Positions 53,346-62,352 of a stretch of DNA of 64,000 nucleotides are shown here, in pieces (within the stretch, counting starts at the first letter, position 1; each line of letters starts with the position of its first letter). Source of the stretch: Campylobacterota bacterium (GTDB taxonomy: Bacteria > Campylobacterota > Campylobacteria > Campylobacterales > Sulfurimonadaceae). The translations under genes were made by a program, and so were the position numbers. A model generated the notes under the pieces. That model was given only the letters and a program-made list of their open reading frames with translations, did no database searches and was not told where the DNA came from. The stretch is from assembly GCA_040752835.1 (NCBI GenBank), contig JBFMGG010000003.1:1-64000 (forward strand), written 5' to 3'.

Positions 53346-54791
53346 GTGTTCGTACAGTTACTGAAGCGTTTTTTCTCCTCAAACCCTTCTTCGGACCCCA
53401 TAGCAGAGCCGTCCAAACCTTCCGACACCTTTGTTTTTTCGGATGTCGTACGCGCGGGGGAAGGGCATTTTTTTGCCGATTACACCCTTTATCTCCACGA
53501 ACGCGCGGTTCCCGTCGATATTCTCTTTTTTCTGCCCCGTCGCGGTCTGTATTACGGAGAGAAGATCCCCTGGACCCTCGATGACGTTAAGGAAGCCACC
53601 CTCTCGAGGGCTACGGCTCGGCGCAAACAAGATGCATCGACCCGTTTTGATTCGGTCGAATCGGCCATCCGCCGAAAAATTGCCGACGTCGTTTCGTTCG
53701 ATTCGACCCCGCTCACCCGTTTTATCTGGATGGAAAATCTCACTCAGGAGGAATACGGGTCGCTTGATCCCTCCTTTCACGAACTGCTTCCCCGATCGCG
53801 CATCGTTTTCGCCGACGACACTCCCGACGACGCCCTATCCAAACTCGAAGCGCTCTGCGAAGAGGCGGACGAGCCCTATTCGGCTCTCAGAACCATCGGA
53901 TCCCTGAACGCCCATCGCCTCCTTCTCCCGACGCCGAAGGAACCCTTTGGTGCTTTCCTTTCGGACGAGCAGAATCTTTTTTTGGATACCCCTTTCGAAA
54001 ATACCTTCACCACCCTCTACGGGGCTTCCGGAAGCGGCAAAAGCACGCTGCTTCTGCGAAGAGCCGTCGCGGAGGTCTTGCGCAATCGCGGCTGCGTCGT
54101 GCTCATCGTGACGCCGACATCCCTGGCGGGGGAACTTTTACGCGACAAATGGATCTCTTTGATGGAATACGGGGCCTTCACCCTTCCGCTCGATTCCATC
54201 CGTTTCTGCACACCCGAAGAGTTCGACGGTGCCGGCGAAAGCGCGGAGAACGCGAAGATCATCATGTGCGACGATACCGACCGGATGAGCGAACCGTTTC
54301 TCGAAAAGCTCAAGGAAACGCGGGGGGAACGCTGGCTCCTTTTTTCGACGATGAGCGAGCCCGATACGCTGGAAAACACCTTTTTTCTCCTCAACCGCTA
54401 CCGCTATTCGGACAGCGTAGCGATTCTCAACGCCACTGCCGCACAGGCGCTGTTCCTCCTGTTAAGCGAATTGCGCCGTCGTCTTCTGGATACGGAGGCA
54501 CAGGAAGTGATGGTCGTTCTGCCCCGACCGGAAATGCTGATCGAATACAAAAAAGCGATCGACGAATACCTCGGCCTCAACTGCCGCATGCTGCAGCCGG
54601 GGTTCAGCCTCCAATACCAGAATCTCGACAATCTCCTGCTCGCGACCCCCGATATGATCAGCGGCATCCGTATTCCCCATCTTTATCTCGTTTCTTCGGC
54701 CGAAACATCCGATTGTACCTTTGAACTAAGCCGTGCATCAGATACGGCGACTATAATCTTGGTTTCAAATTCCGACGCCCGGAGCATTTAA
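53346..54791 (+). CDS. P-loop ATPase with possible NERD-like N-terminal domain
   Basis: From the GTG (AAAGGG 5 nt upstream) the product is 481 residues. The N-terminal 150 residues (HFFADYTLYLHERAVPVDIL, RRGLYYGEKIPW) loosely recall a NERD nuclease-related domain. A superfamily 1 helicase-like core follows, with Walker A GASGSGKST (226-234), a TPTSLAGELL motif and Walker B IIMCDDTDRM. The C-terminal helicase half looks short and lacks clear later motifs, so it may not be a full helicase. It is probably a DNA- or RNA-acting ATPase of unknown role. Confidence 0.65.
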   Translation: MFVQLLKRFFSSNPSSDPIAEPSKPSDTFVFSDVVRAGEGHFFADYTLYLHERAVPVDILFFLPRRGLYYGEKIPWTLDDVKEATLSRATARRKQDASTRFDSVESAIRRKIADVVSFDSTPLTRFIWMENLTQEEYGSLDPSFHELLPRSRIVFADDTPDDALSKLEALCEEADEPYSALRTIGSLNAHRLLLPTPKEPFGAFLSDEQNLFLDTPFENTFTTLYGASGSGKSTLLLRRAVAEVLRNRGCVVLIVTPTSLAGELLRDKWISLMEYGAFTLPLDSIRFCTPEEFDGAGESAENAKIIMCDDTDRMSEPFLEKLKETRGERWLLFSTMSEPDTLENTFFLLNRYRYSDSVAILNATAAQALFLLLSELRRRLLDTEAQEVMVVLPRPEMLIEYKKAIDEYLGLNCRMLQPGFSLQYQNLDNLLLATPDMISGIRIPHLYLVSSAETSDCTFELSRASDTATIILVSNSDARSI

Positions 54792-54843
54792 ACGGCACCA
54801 TCCGTTTCTCTGGGCGTTTGTATCCAAACCGCAGGAGTCTTCA

Positions 54844-55377
54844 GTGCGTATTTTATTTGCCTTTCTTATTGCCGCCGTTACGCTTTTCGGCGCAGCCAAC
54901 CCCCGCGTTGTGCTGCAAACGACACAGGGGGAGATCACCCTCGAACTCTACCCCTCGGTCGCCCCTTTGGCGGTAGAGAATTTTACCACCCACGTCAAAA
55001 ACGGCTATTACAACGGTCTAAGTTTCCACCGTATCATCAAAAACTTCATGATACAGGGAGGCGATCCCACCGGTACCGGTACAGGCGGCGAATCGATCTG
55101 GAAAAAACCGTTCAAAGACGAGTTCAAATCGGGGGTTGTGTTCGACCGTGCCGGAATTCTCGCGATGGCCAACGCCGGTCCCCGGACGAACGGAAGCCAG
55201 TTTTTCATCACCACCGCCCCTACTCCGTGGCTGAACGGCTATCATACGATCTTCGGACGGGTTGTCGGGGGGATGGATACGCTTGCCAAACTCAACAATG
55301 TCGCGACGAACGGCCAGCGCGGGGGAGACCGTCCCCTTCAGGCCCAAAAAATTCTCAAAGCGACCCTTCTTCCCTGA
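54844..55377 (+). CDS. Secreted cyclophilin-type peptidyl-prolyl isomerase
   Basis: The 177-residue protein has a signal peptide (VRILFAFLIAAVTLFGAA, GTG start with CAGGAG upstream). The compact cyclophilin domain carries FHRIIKNFMIQGGDP, the active-site QFFITT and the WLNGYHTIFGRVV loop. It probably speeds proline isomerisation in periplasmic protein folding, like PpiA. Confidence 0.93.
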   Translation: MRILFAFLIAAVTLFGAANPRVVLQTTQGEITLELYPSVAPLAVENFTTHVKNGYYNGLSFHRIIKNFMIQGGDPTGTGTGGESIWKKPFKDEFKSGVVFDRAGILAMANAGPRTNGSQFFITTAPTPWLNGYHTIFGRVVGGMDTLAKLNNVATNGQRGGDRPLQAQKILKATLLP

Positions 55378-55410
55378 CCCTCTGGGTGTCATCCCCCCTG
55401 CCGGGGCGAC

Positions 55411-55453
55411 GTAACCGTTTTGTAACATTCACGTAATCGTTATGTAATATAAT
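55411..55453 (+). promoter_or_regulatory. Four GTAA(C/T) boxes at 11-bp period plus -10 of the phosphate transporter gene
   Basis: GTAAC (55411), GTAAC (55422), GTAAT (55433) and GTAAT (55444) are spaced exactly 11 bp apart, ending against a TATAAT (55448-55453). Direct repeats at 11-bp period over the -35 region are the hallmark of an OmpR/PhoB-family activator site. Given the downstream gene, a PhoB/PhosR-type phosphate-starvation box is likely. Confidence 0.7.
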
Positions 55454-55486
55454 TACGTTTTCCATACCTAAACCAACGGAGCTTTA

Positions 55487-56968
55487 ATGTTCTCTCGCGA
55501 CAACCTCTTTTTCGGCGGTATATTTGTCCTTGCCACCGCCTTGTTCATGGTCTGGGGTTTTGATTACCTCCAAAACCACCACACCCTCTTTGTCCTGGCA
55601 ACGCTGTTCGGGATTTTCATGGCGTTCAATATCGGAGGAAACGATGTGGCCAACTCCTTCGGAACGAGCGTCGGTGCCAAGACGCTGACCGTCAAACAGG
55701 CTCTCATCATCGCCGCCATTTTCGAACTCAGCGGTGCCATGCTCGCGGGAGCCGAAGTTACCAATACGATCCGAAAAGGGATCGTCGATCTCTCGGCGAT
55801 GGATTTCGATCCGATGCTCCTCGTATTCGTCATGATGGGATCGTTGCTCTCCGCCGCGACATGGCTGCTGTTCGCATCGATGAAAGGATACCCCGTCTCG
55901 ACGACCCATTCGATCGTCGGCGGGGTCCTGGGCGGTTCGATCGCACTGGGATACGCCACCATGAGTCAGGGGGAGAGTGTCTTCGATCTTGTCCACTGGG
56001 ATCAGATCACCAAGATCGCGATCAGCTGGGTTGTCTCCCCGGTTCTTGGCGGTATGGCGTCGTACGCCATTTATTGGTACCTGAAAAAATACATCCTCGA
56101 TTACAACGATACGGTTCAGGCTCATATCGATTCCATTAAAGAGCAGCTTGCGTCGCTCAAAGCCGATTACGACGAAGCGACCGCATCGGTCGAAGAAAAA
56201 GCACGTTACGAAGAACAGGTTCAGGAGCTCAATCGCCTCAAAAAGAAATCGAACGCCTTTTACGCCCTGCGTACCCACGCACCGCTTGTTGCGGCGTTCG
56301 GGGTTGCCATGATTGCCAGCATGCTCCTGTTCAAAGGGCTTAAACACGCCAATCTGGGTTTCAACGATGCCCAAATCTTTCTGTTAATCGCCACTTTTTC
56401 GACGTTGACATACGGCATCGTGTATGCGATTATCAAAGTGATGCACAAAGATACTCCGCATAAAGCGACGATGCGTCTTTTCAGTATGCTGCAGGTTCTG
56501 ACCGCTTCGGCGTTCGCGTTCAGTCACGGTGCGAACGACATCGCAAATGCCATCGGGCCGTTTGCCGCGATCATCGACATTCTTGCCACCGGGCAGATCA
56601 ATGCCGAATCCGCCGTTCCGGTTGCGGCAATGGCGACGTTCGGCATTGCCCTTGTCGCGGGACTCTGGTTTATCGGAAAAGAGGTAATTGATACGGTCGG
56701 AAGCCGCATCACCGAGATTTTCCCCGTCACCGGTTTCGCCGCGGAGCTTGGGGCAACGTTTATCATCATGCTCGCGACCGTGCTGGGGATCCCCGTTTCC
56801 TCGACGCACATCCTCGTCGGCGCCATCATCGGGATCGGTATGCTCAACCGCAATGCCAACTGGACTTTGATGAAACCGATTGCGCTCGCGTGGGTCATCA
56901 CACTTCCGGCTGCCGCTTCGATGGCGGCACTGTTCTTTTTCCTCCTCAAACTCGCGTTCGGCTATTAA
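55487..56968 (+). CDS. pit: PiT-family inorganic phosphate transporter
   Basis: The 493-residue membrane protein has the two inverted PiT signatures, GGNDVANSFGTSVG (N-terminal) and HGANDIANAIGPFAA (C-terminal). About eleven to twelve helices are split by a charged, coiled-coil-like cytoplasmic loop (about 200-260). It would co-transport phosphate with H+ or Na+. CGGAG precedes the ATG. The upstream 11-bp repeats suggest phosphate-dependent control, unusual for the classically constitutive Pit. The gap 56969-57192 after it holds nothing I can support. Confidence 0.93.
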   Translation: MFSRDNLFFGGIFVLATALFMVWGFDYLQNHHTLFVLATLFGIFMAFNIGGNDVANSFGTSVGAKTLTVKQALIIAAIFELSGAMLAGAEVTNTIRKGIVDLSAMDFDPMLLVFVMMGSLLSAATWLLFASMKGYPVSTTHSIVGGVLGGSIALGYATMSQGESVFDLVHWDQITKIAISWVVSPVLGGMASYAIYWYLKKYILDYNDTVQAHIDSIKEQLASLKADYDEATASVEEKARYEEQVQELNRLKKKSNAFYALRTHAPLVAAFGVAMIASMLLFKGLKHANLGFNDAQIFLLIATFSTLTYGIVYAIIKVMHKDTPHKATMRLFSMLQVLTASAFAFSHGANDIANAIGPFAAIIDILATGQINAESAVPVAAMATFGIALVAGLWFIGKEVIDTVGSRITEIFPVTGFAAELGATFIIMLATVLGIPVSSTHILVGAIIGIGMLNRNANWTLMKPIALAWVITLPAAASMAALFFFLLKLAFGY

Positions 56969-57192
56969 GCCGGACGGACCCCTTCTTCTCTTAGCCATCA
57001 TCCCGACATCCCTTATCCCTTTGGGCACATCGCACTGCGGCATACGCTCGGATCGTATCCCGACGTCGCAACCGCAACGAGGCGTTCTCGTCGATGCCAA
57101 AACGCGAACGAGCACGGGAGACGAGCCAGCGGTGGAGAAAAAGGAGAAGAAACGAATGGGGAGGAAGCGTTCCCGTTCCGAAGGGGACGGGA

Positions 57193-58035
57193 TTATTTCT
57201 GGAGCTTGCCCAGGGCGTCGAGAATGCTTTGCTGTTTGGCCGTGTCGACCGGGGTTTCGTTCGAAATGAACATATACAGTTCCACCCGGCGGTTTTTGGC
57301 CCGGTTGGCTTCACTGGTGTTAGGAGCGATCGGCTGGGCGGAGCCGAATCCTGCTGCCGAGAGACGTTCGGCGGCGACACCGTTCTCGATCAGCGCCCGT
57401 ACGACCGACTCGGCTCTCCGGCTGGAAAGTTCGAGGTTGTCGCGGTGATTCGTCCCTTTGGGGACGGGGAGGTCATCGGTATAGCCCCGTACCGAGATAT
57501 GAACGGTAGGAGGAAACATGTTAAGCAGATCGGCAATGCGTTTGATAAAAAGTCTCATCTCTTCGTTATCGATCGTCGTGCTCGATCCCCGGAAGGGAAC
57601 CGTCGCGGGGAGTTTCAGGAGAACGCCGTCCATTGCCTGATCGAGCGCCCCCTCTCCCATCGACGCTTTTTGCAGCTCCTGCTGCAGATTGGCGATCGCT
57701 TCCATCGTCTCCTGATCGATGGGAGGCGTCCCTTCCAAAACGGCGCCCCCTTCCGAAACGGGCATCTCCCCGCTTGACTGCCCCGACGATTCGGTTTTGG
57801 TATCGGCTTCGCTCACCATGTTCACGACCGGGTTGATCGCTTCGGGAACCGGAGCGTAGTCGTAGATTTTGACGAATTCTTCCTTGACGGCCTGTACTTT
57901 TTCCTTGTTAACGGACGAAAGGGCATAAAGTGCGATAAAGAGCGCAAGCAGAAGGCTGAAAAAGTCGGCCGTCGGAACGGCCCATTTTTCCCCTGCGGGA
58001 CACTCGGGACATTTTTTACATTTCTTTTTGCCCAT
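57193..58035 (-). CDS. motB: Flagellar motor stator protein MotB
   Basis: The 280-residue stator subunit has a cytoplasmic cysteine-rich N-terminus (KKCKKCPEC), one membrane helix (about 22-43) with the proton-binding Asp24 in PTADFFSLLLALFIALY, and a plug/linker. The C-terminal OmpA-like peptidoglycan-binding domain contains VRGYTDDLPV and NRAKNRRVELYM. It pairs with MotA, 12 nt upstream, to drive the flagellar motor. Confidence 0.95.
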   Translation of the reverse strand: MGKKKCKKCPECPAGEKWAVPTADFFSLLLALFIALYALSSVNKEKVQAVKEEFVKIYDYAPVPEAINPVVNMVSEADTKTESSGQSSGEMPVSEGGAVLEGTPPIDQETMEAIANLQQELQKASMGEGALDQAMDGVLLKLPATVPFRGSSTTIDNEEMRLFIKRIADLLNMFPPTVHISVRGYTDDLPVPKGTNHRDNLELSSRRAESVVRALIENGVAAERLSAAGFGSAQPIAPNTSEANRAKNRRVELYMFISNETPVDTAKQQSILDALGKLQK

Positions 58036-58047
58036 TACGCTTGCCCG

Positions 58048-58821
58048 TTAGTTGAATTGACTGTGTTTCTCTTCGGCCGGAGAGAGGAAATTGAGCAGTT
58101 TGGCTTCGAGGGTACGGGGATTGTCGCCGTGAACGATCCCGATGATCCCCTCCAGCATCATTTTCTGTTCCTTGACGATGTGGTGCGATTTGGCCTTCAT
58201 TTTCTGGCCGAACGGCCCGAGGAGGACGTACGCCGAGAAAATCCCCGTAACCGTCGCCGTAAACGCACCGGCGATACCGGCCGCCATCGCGGCGGGATCG
58301 TCGAGTTTCTGCAGTGCTAGAATGAGACCCATAACCGCACCGACAAGACCCATAACCGGAGAGGTTTCCCCCGCGAGGATCCAGTAATGGGCGCACCCGT
58401 GATAATATTCCTCGGTCTCTTCGATGACCAGTTCGAGCGCTTCAGCGATCGTATCGACTTCGTTTCCGTCGACAGCCATGCCCAGCCCCTGCTTTAAAAA
58501 CTCGTTGTCGAGGTTGGCGACTTTTTGCTCAAGGGAGAGCAATCCGTCGCGTCGCGCCATGACCGCCAGACCGATGATCTCTTTGATCCGCTCTTCGAGG
58601 TTGACCGTCGATTTTTTAAAGACGATGGGGCCGAGATTTTTGAACGCCCCTTTGACGTAGGGACCGTCGGTCGCAACCATCGCGGCAAACATCGCCGTAG
58701 GGAAGATAATCAGCAACGACGAAATGTGAATCAGGTGGGCGGGATTCCCCCCCTCCAGTATGTCTCCGACCGAAAGAGACGTAATCGCCAGCAATATTCC
58801 CAATACAACCGTTAAATCCAT
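58048..58821 (-). CDS. motA: Flagellar motor stator protein MotA
   Basis: The 257-residue protein has four membrane helices. Its cytoplasmic loop carries the charged residues (VMARRDGLLSLE) that contact the rotor protein FliG, and the conserved Pro-containing ETSPVMGLVGAVMGLI helix. GAGGG lies about 7 nt before the ATG. It is co-transcribed with motB and indicates a motile cell, consistent with the chemoreceptor at 38059-39645. Confidence 0.95.
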   Translation of the reverse strand: MDLTVVLGILLAITSLSVGDILEGGNPAHLIHISSLLIIFPTAMFAAMVATDGPYVKGAFKNLGPIVFKKSTVNLEERIKEIIGLAVMARRDGLLSLEQKVANLDNEFLKQGLGMAVDGNEVDTIAEALELVIEETEEYYHGCAHYWILAGETSPVMGLVGAVMGLILALQKLDDPAAMAAGIAGAFTATVTGIFSAYVLLGPFGQKMKAKSHHIVKEQKMMLEGIIGIVHGDNPRTLEAKLLNFLSPAEEKHSQFN

Positions 58822-58904
58822 TCAACACCCTCGCTTTTGTCTAATCGCACGCATCAAGATCATTAATTCTTCCGATAATTGTACCCATAAAAACTTTTAA
58901 ATAG

Positions 58905-60062
58905 TTATGGTCTATATCGGCGAAAAAATGAATAAATGATTTTAATCGCGATCATTAAGAAAATTCCGCTCCCCATACTGGCCACGATAAACGCGTAATA
59001 TTCATCGTGGGTGATGGCTCCGGCACCGTATCCGAGGGTCGCGATGGCCACCGTAAACGTCAGCGGCATCGAATCGCTGAGCGAAAACAAGACCGTGTTG
59101 CGAAACCCCAGATAGCCGCCGTAGGCGACAAACGAGCTGAGCAGGCGCACCCCGATGATCGCCCCGGCGATCGCCAACGCCAGCTGCAGGATTTTCGGAT
59201 CGGTAAACGCATCCAGCGCCAGCGTCGAGCCGACGTGGATGAAAAAGATCGGCACCAGGAACCCGAAACCGAACGACGAAAGTTTCTCGGGAAGCTCGGT
59301 TTTGTGTTTGAAATAGGTCGCGATGAAAACGCCCGCCAAGAATGCGCCCAAAACGACGTCGATTTTGAGGTAGAGCATCACCGCGACCATGATAAACATC
59401 AGCGCCATGGAAAAGCGGACGTCCTGGTCTTTGCCGTCTTCATGGGGCATGATGAGGGTCTTGAGCCCAGGATACCACCAAAAAAGGATGCGGATTCCTT
59501 TGAAGAGCAGTACAAACGCAATAAGGAAAAGAAAAAGTCCTCCCAGCGTAAAGGCGAATTCGCGGTTGTATCCGTATTCGAGCCCTCCGCTGAGGATCGT
59601 AAGCGCCATGATACTCACCAGTTCCCCGATAATCCCGATGTTGAGCGCAAGCGCCAGCCACGGTTCGCTCTTCCCGTACTCTTTGACGAGGGCCATGAGC
59701 ATTCCCAGTGAGAAGATCGGGAATGCGACCAGATAGACCGAACTGAGATCGAAATACAAAAACAGCGCCAACGAACAGGCATAAAGCATCACGAAATAGA
59801 CGACGGTTCGGCGCAGGAGCGATTTTTTCTCGAAACCGAACGCTTTGAGGTTGACCTCCATCCCGGCCAGGAACATCAAGTACAAGAATCCGACCTTGGC
59901 GATAATCTTGAAGAGTTCGTTTTCGACGAGAAAGCCGAAATAGGCGGCCATGCTCCCCAGCAATATCTCGACGACGACAACGGGAATGCGGGTGACGCGC
60001 GACAAAAACGGCGAAAGGAGCACCAGTAACGAAAGGGTGATGATAACCGCGCTGTTGCTCAT
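58905..60062 (-). CDS. CPA2-family cation:proton antiporter
   Basis: The 385-residue membrane protein has about eleven to twelve helices with the KefB/NhaS-like pattern: LLGSMAAYFGFLVEN, FLAGMEVNLKAF, and VLGAFLAGVFIATYF. It ends after the transport domain with no TrkA-N/RCK regulatory domain. It probably exchanges Na+ or K+ for H+. The ATG lies 2 nt after the folP stop, so it is tied to the folP block, though motAB follows on the same strand. Confidence 0.88.
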   Translation of the reverse strand: MSNSAVIITLSLLVLLSPFLSRVTRIPVVVVEILLGSMAAYFGFLVENELFKIIAKVGFLYLMFLAGMEVNLKAFGFEKKSLLRRTVVYFVMLYACSLALFLYFDLSSVYLVAFPIFSLGMLMALVKEYGKSEPWLALALNIGIIGELVSIMALTILSGGLEYGYNREFAFTLGGLFLFLIAFVLLFKGIRILFWWYPGLKTLIMPHEDGKDQDVRFSMALMFIMVAVMLYLKIDVVLGAFLAGVFIATYFKHKTELPEKLSSFGFGFLVPIFFIHVGSTLALDAFTDPKILQLALAIAGAIIGVRLLSSFVAYGGYLGFRNTVLFSLSDSMPLTFTVAIATLGYGAGAITHDEYYAFIVASMGSGIFLMIAIKIIYSFFRRYRP

Positions 60063-60064
60063 CC

Positions 60065-61204
60065 CTACCCTCTCAACGCTTTCCAGACCGCGATCGCCTG
60101 AACGTGCTCTTTCACGTCGTGAACCCGTAGAACCGTCGCCCCTTCTTCGAGTGCCTTGAGATGAACCGCGAGCGTCCCCGGCAGCCGTTCGGAAACCGCC
60201 GAAGGAGACAGCGCGTTGATCAGCGATTTTCGGCTGGCTCCGACGAGCAGCGGTTTGCCCAGCCGAAGAAAATGTTTTTGGTGGGTGATGAGGGCAAGAT
60301 TGTCTTCGAGTCGTTTCCCAAAGCCGATCCCCGTGTCGAGAATGAGGTCGTTGATCCCGAATCGTTCGGCTTTTTCGATCCGTTCACGGAAAAACAGTTC
60401 GACCTCGTGAACGACCGATTCGTAGGTCGGGTTCTCCTGCATTGTCCTGGGGTCTCCCTGCATGTGCATCACGACCGCGGTAGCGCCGTACGTACCGCAC
60501 AACCGTGCCACTTCGTCGTTGGCGAGTCCCGTGATGTCGTTGACGATCGAGAAACCTCTCTCCAGCGCGTAGGCGATGACCGAAGGTTCGTAACTGTCAA
60601 GGCTCAGCCGAACCCTCTCGTGAATTTTTTCACGGTACAACAGGTCGATCACGGGCGAAAGCCGCGCGAGCTCTTCGGCGGGGCTGACGCTTTCGCTGCC
60701 CGGACGGCTCGATACGCCTCCCAAATCGATGATGGAGGCCCCCTCTTCGATCATCGTCCGGATCTTCTCCAGTGCCGCTTCCCCCTGAAAACGGCTCTCG
60801 CGATGGAAGCTGTCATCGTTTGCGTTGACGATTCCCATGACCTGAACTTCAGGACGGAAAGGGAGTTTCAAAAAGCCCGACAGTTCGGCCGAAAGCTGTT
60901 TGAGTCCGAAGGGCTGGGCTTTTTCTTTCTGGATCAGTGCGGCGAGCTGCCGTTCGGTCGCAATGAGCAGCGCATCGACGCGCGGAGCGGACGCAGTGAC
61001 GGTTCCCCTGGGGACCGCCAGATCGGCACCGACGCTAAGGGCGTCTTGTTTGAGGATATTGGCGGCGCCGACGTGGAGGTCGGAAATTTTGATCACATGG
61101 GAGGTTCCCTTGTCGGCGAGGATTGCAATCCCTCTGCCATCAACGCCCAGACGAACCAATTCGCGGCGAAGGTCGGTCGTATCCGAAAGTCTCTCAACGT
61201 ACAC
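60065..61204 (-). CDS. folP: Dihydropteroate synthase
   Basis: FolP joins p-aminobenzoate to hydroxymethyl-dihydropterin diphosphate in folate synthesis. The 379-residue protein carries an N-terminal extension of about 115 residues, as in Helicobacter, then the TIM-barrel motifs MGIVNANDDSF, IDLGGVSSRPGSE, VNDITGL, DTGIGFGK and GASRKS. GTG start with GAGG upstream. It overlaps holB by 11 bp. Gene order folP-holB-hobA-lysC-nudix is conserved with Campylobacter and Helicobacter. Confidence 0.94.
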   Translation of the reverse strand: MYVERLSDTTDLRRELVRLGVDGRGIAILADKGTSHVIKISDLHVGAANILKQDALSVGADLAVPRGTVTASAPRVDALLIATERQLAALIQKEKAQPFGLKQLSAELSGFLKLPFRPEVQVMGIVNANDDSFHRESRFQGEAALEKIRTMIEEGASIIDLGGVSSRPGSESVSPAEELARLSPVIDLLYREKIHERVRLSLDSYEPSVIAYALERGFSIVNDITGLANDEVARLCGTYGATAVVMHMQGDPRTMQENPTYESVVHEVELFFRERIEKAERFGINDLILDTGIGFGKRLEDNLALITHQKHFLRLGKPLLVGASRKSLINALSPSAVSERLPGTLAVHLKALEEGATVLRVHDVKEHVQAIAVWKALRG

Positions 61205-61817
61205 GCTTCACCTCTTTGAGAAAATTCATCAGCACCATCACCAATACGCTCTGAAAACGGGTATTGAGTTCGATGAGGCGGATCGCTTTTTCGAACCCCT
61301 CAAGCTGGGACGCCGAAAGACTCAGTTGTTCGACGTGCACGGCCTGATGGGCCAGCCGCTCGATCAGTTCTTTGGCTTCATGCTTTTTGAGCCGATCGTT
61401 CTCTTTGACAAAGGAGAACATCGCCGAGAGGTCCAGTCGCCCCAATGTAATCGGCAGCGGTTCGTAGACGCGGCCCTCCCTTTCGACGCTCAGGCTCAGA
61501 CGCGAGCGGACCGTCGGCAAAAAAGTGCTTTTGTTGGGGGCGAGGAGGACGAAAACGATGTTTCGCGGAGGTTCTTCGAGAATTTTGAGCAGGGCATTCT
61601 GCGCCGGTACGGTAAAACTTTTGGCTCCGAGGATGAGGGTTTTGGTTTGTGATTCGCTTTTGTAGGCTTCCGCGATCGCTTCCTTGGCGTCTTCGATCTT
61701 GAAATCGTCGCGCAGAAACGTCACGCACCGCAGGGGTCGCAACGATTCTTCGATCTGGGTACACCTCTCTTCGAGGCGTTCGGTGATGATGATGCCTCCC
61801 CGCTCACTCGTGAACAT
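61194..61817 (-). CDS. holB: DNA polymerase III delta-prime-like subunit
   Basis: The 207-residue clamp-loader protein has the AAA+ delta-prime pattern KSFTVPAQNALLKILEEPPRNIVFVLLAPNKSTFLPTVRSR (about 65-105), including the sensor-1 and SRC-like region (SRL here). No Walker A is present, as expected for delta-prime. It is much shorter than E. coli HolB, which is usual in this phylum. The ATG at 61817 overlaps the 3' end of hobA by 14 bp. Confidence 0.88.
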   Translation of the reverse strand: MFTSERGGIIITERLEERCTQIEESLRPLRCVTFLRDDFKIEDAKEAIAEAYKSESQTKTLILGAKSFTVPAQNALLKILEEPPRNIVFVLLAPNKSTFLPTVRSRLSLSVEREGRVYEPLPITLGRLDLSAMFSFVKENDRLKKHEAKELIERLAHQAVHVEQLSLSASQLEGFEKAIRLIELNTRFQSVLVMVLMNFLKEVKRVR

Positions 61818-62352
61818 CAATCTCCCCGAACAGCATCGCGCCGAGCGTTTTGTCAAACAAACGGTAGAGCTGCAGCAGCTTGATGTCGATCAGCGGATCG
61901 AACGACCTCAGCCGCACCGCGTTCTGGAAACTCTCGTCCATGATCCACAGCAGGCTGCTGGCATTGCGTTTGGCGATGTCTGCGCGGCGTTCATCCCCTC
62001 TGCCGACGTACCAGAAGAAATATTCACCTTTGAAGGTGATGTCGAGCATGTCGGTGAGCGTATCGATCGCTTCGCCGCCGCTGATATGGTCGTAATGGGG
62101 AAAAAGCGCATCGATACAGACGATCGGAATCATCGGACGGTCCTGCATGCGCTTGTTGAGCGACGAGGTGATGTAGTGGGCGAACCACTTTCGATCGTGA
62201 TCGGTGATGAGGACGATACTTTTCCCCTCCATCACCTGTTCAAGGGCATTGGCAACGGCCGGAGTCCACTCGAAACGCTGTTCTTCGAACCAGCTCATCG
62301 CCGCCCCTTCGGAGCGGATCGAATCCAACGTCCATTGATCGAAACGGCGCAC
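61804..62352 (-). CDS. hobA: DnaA-initiator-associating protein HobA
   Basis: HobA tetramers bind DnaA domain I and promote orderly initiation at oriC in Helicobacter pylori. The 182-residue product has the SIS-like fold pattern: SIVLITDHDRKWFAHYI, FFWYVGRGDERR, SSLLWIMDESFQ and the conserved C-terminus IDIKLLQLYRLFDKTLGAML. It starts with a GTG immediately after the lysC TAA. Identification rests on recalled H. pylori sequence plus the conserved gene order lysC-hobA-holB-folP. Confidence 0.9.
   Translation of the reverse strand: MRRFDQWTLDSIRSEGAAMSWFEEQRFEWTPAVANALEQVMEGKSIVLITDHDRKWFAHYITSSLNKRMQDRPMIPIVCIDALFPHYDHISGGEAIDTLTDMLDITFKGEYFFWYVGRGDERRADIAKRNASSLLWIMDESFQNAVRLRSFDPLIDIKLLQLYRLFDKTLGAMLFGEIDVHE

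Noticed and set aside
55411-55448. CRISPR-like or transposon-end repeat
   Set aside because: The 11-bp phase, the 5-bp units and the abutting -10 fit a regulator-binding site instead.
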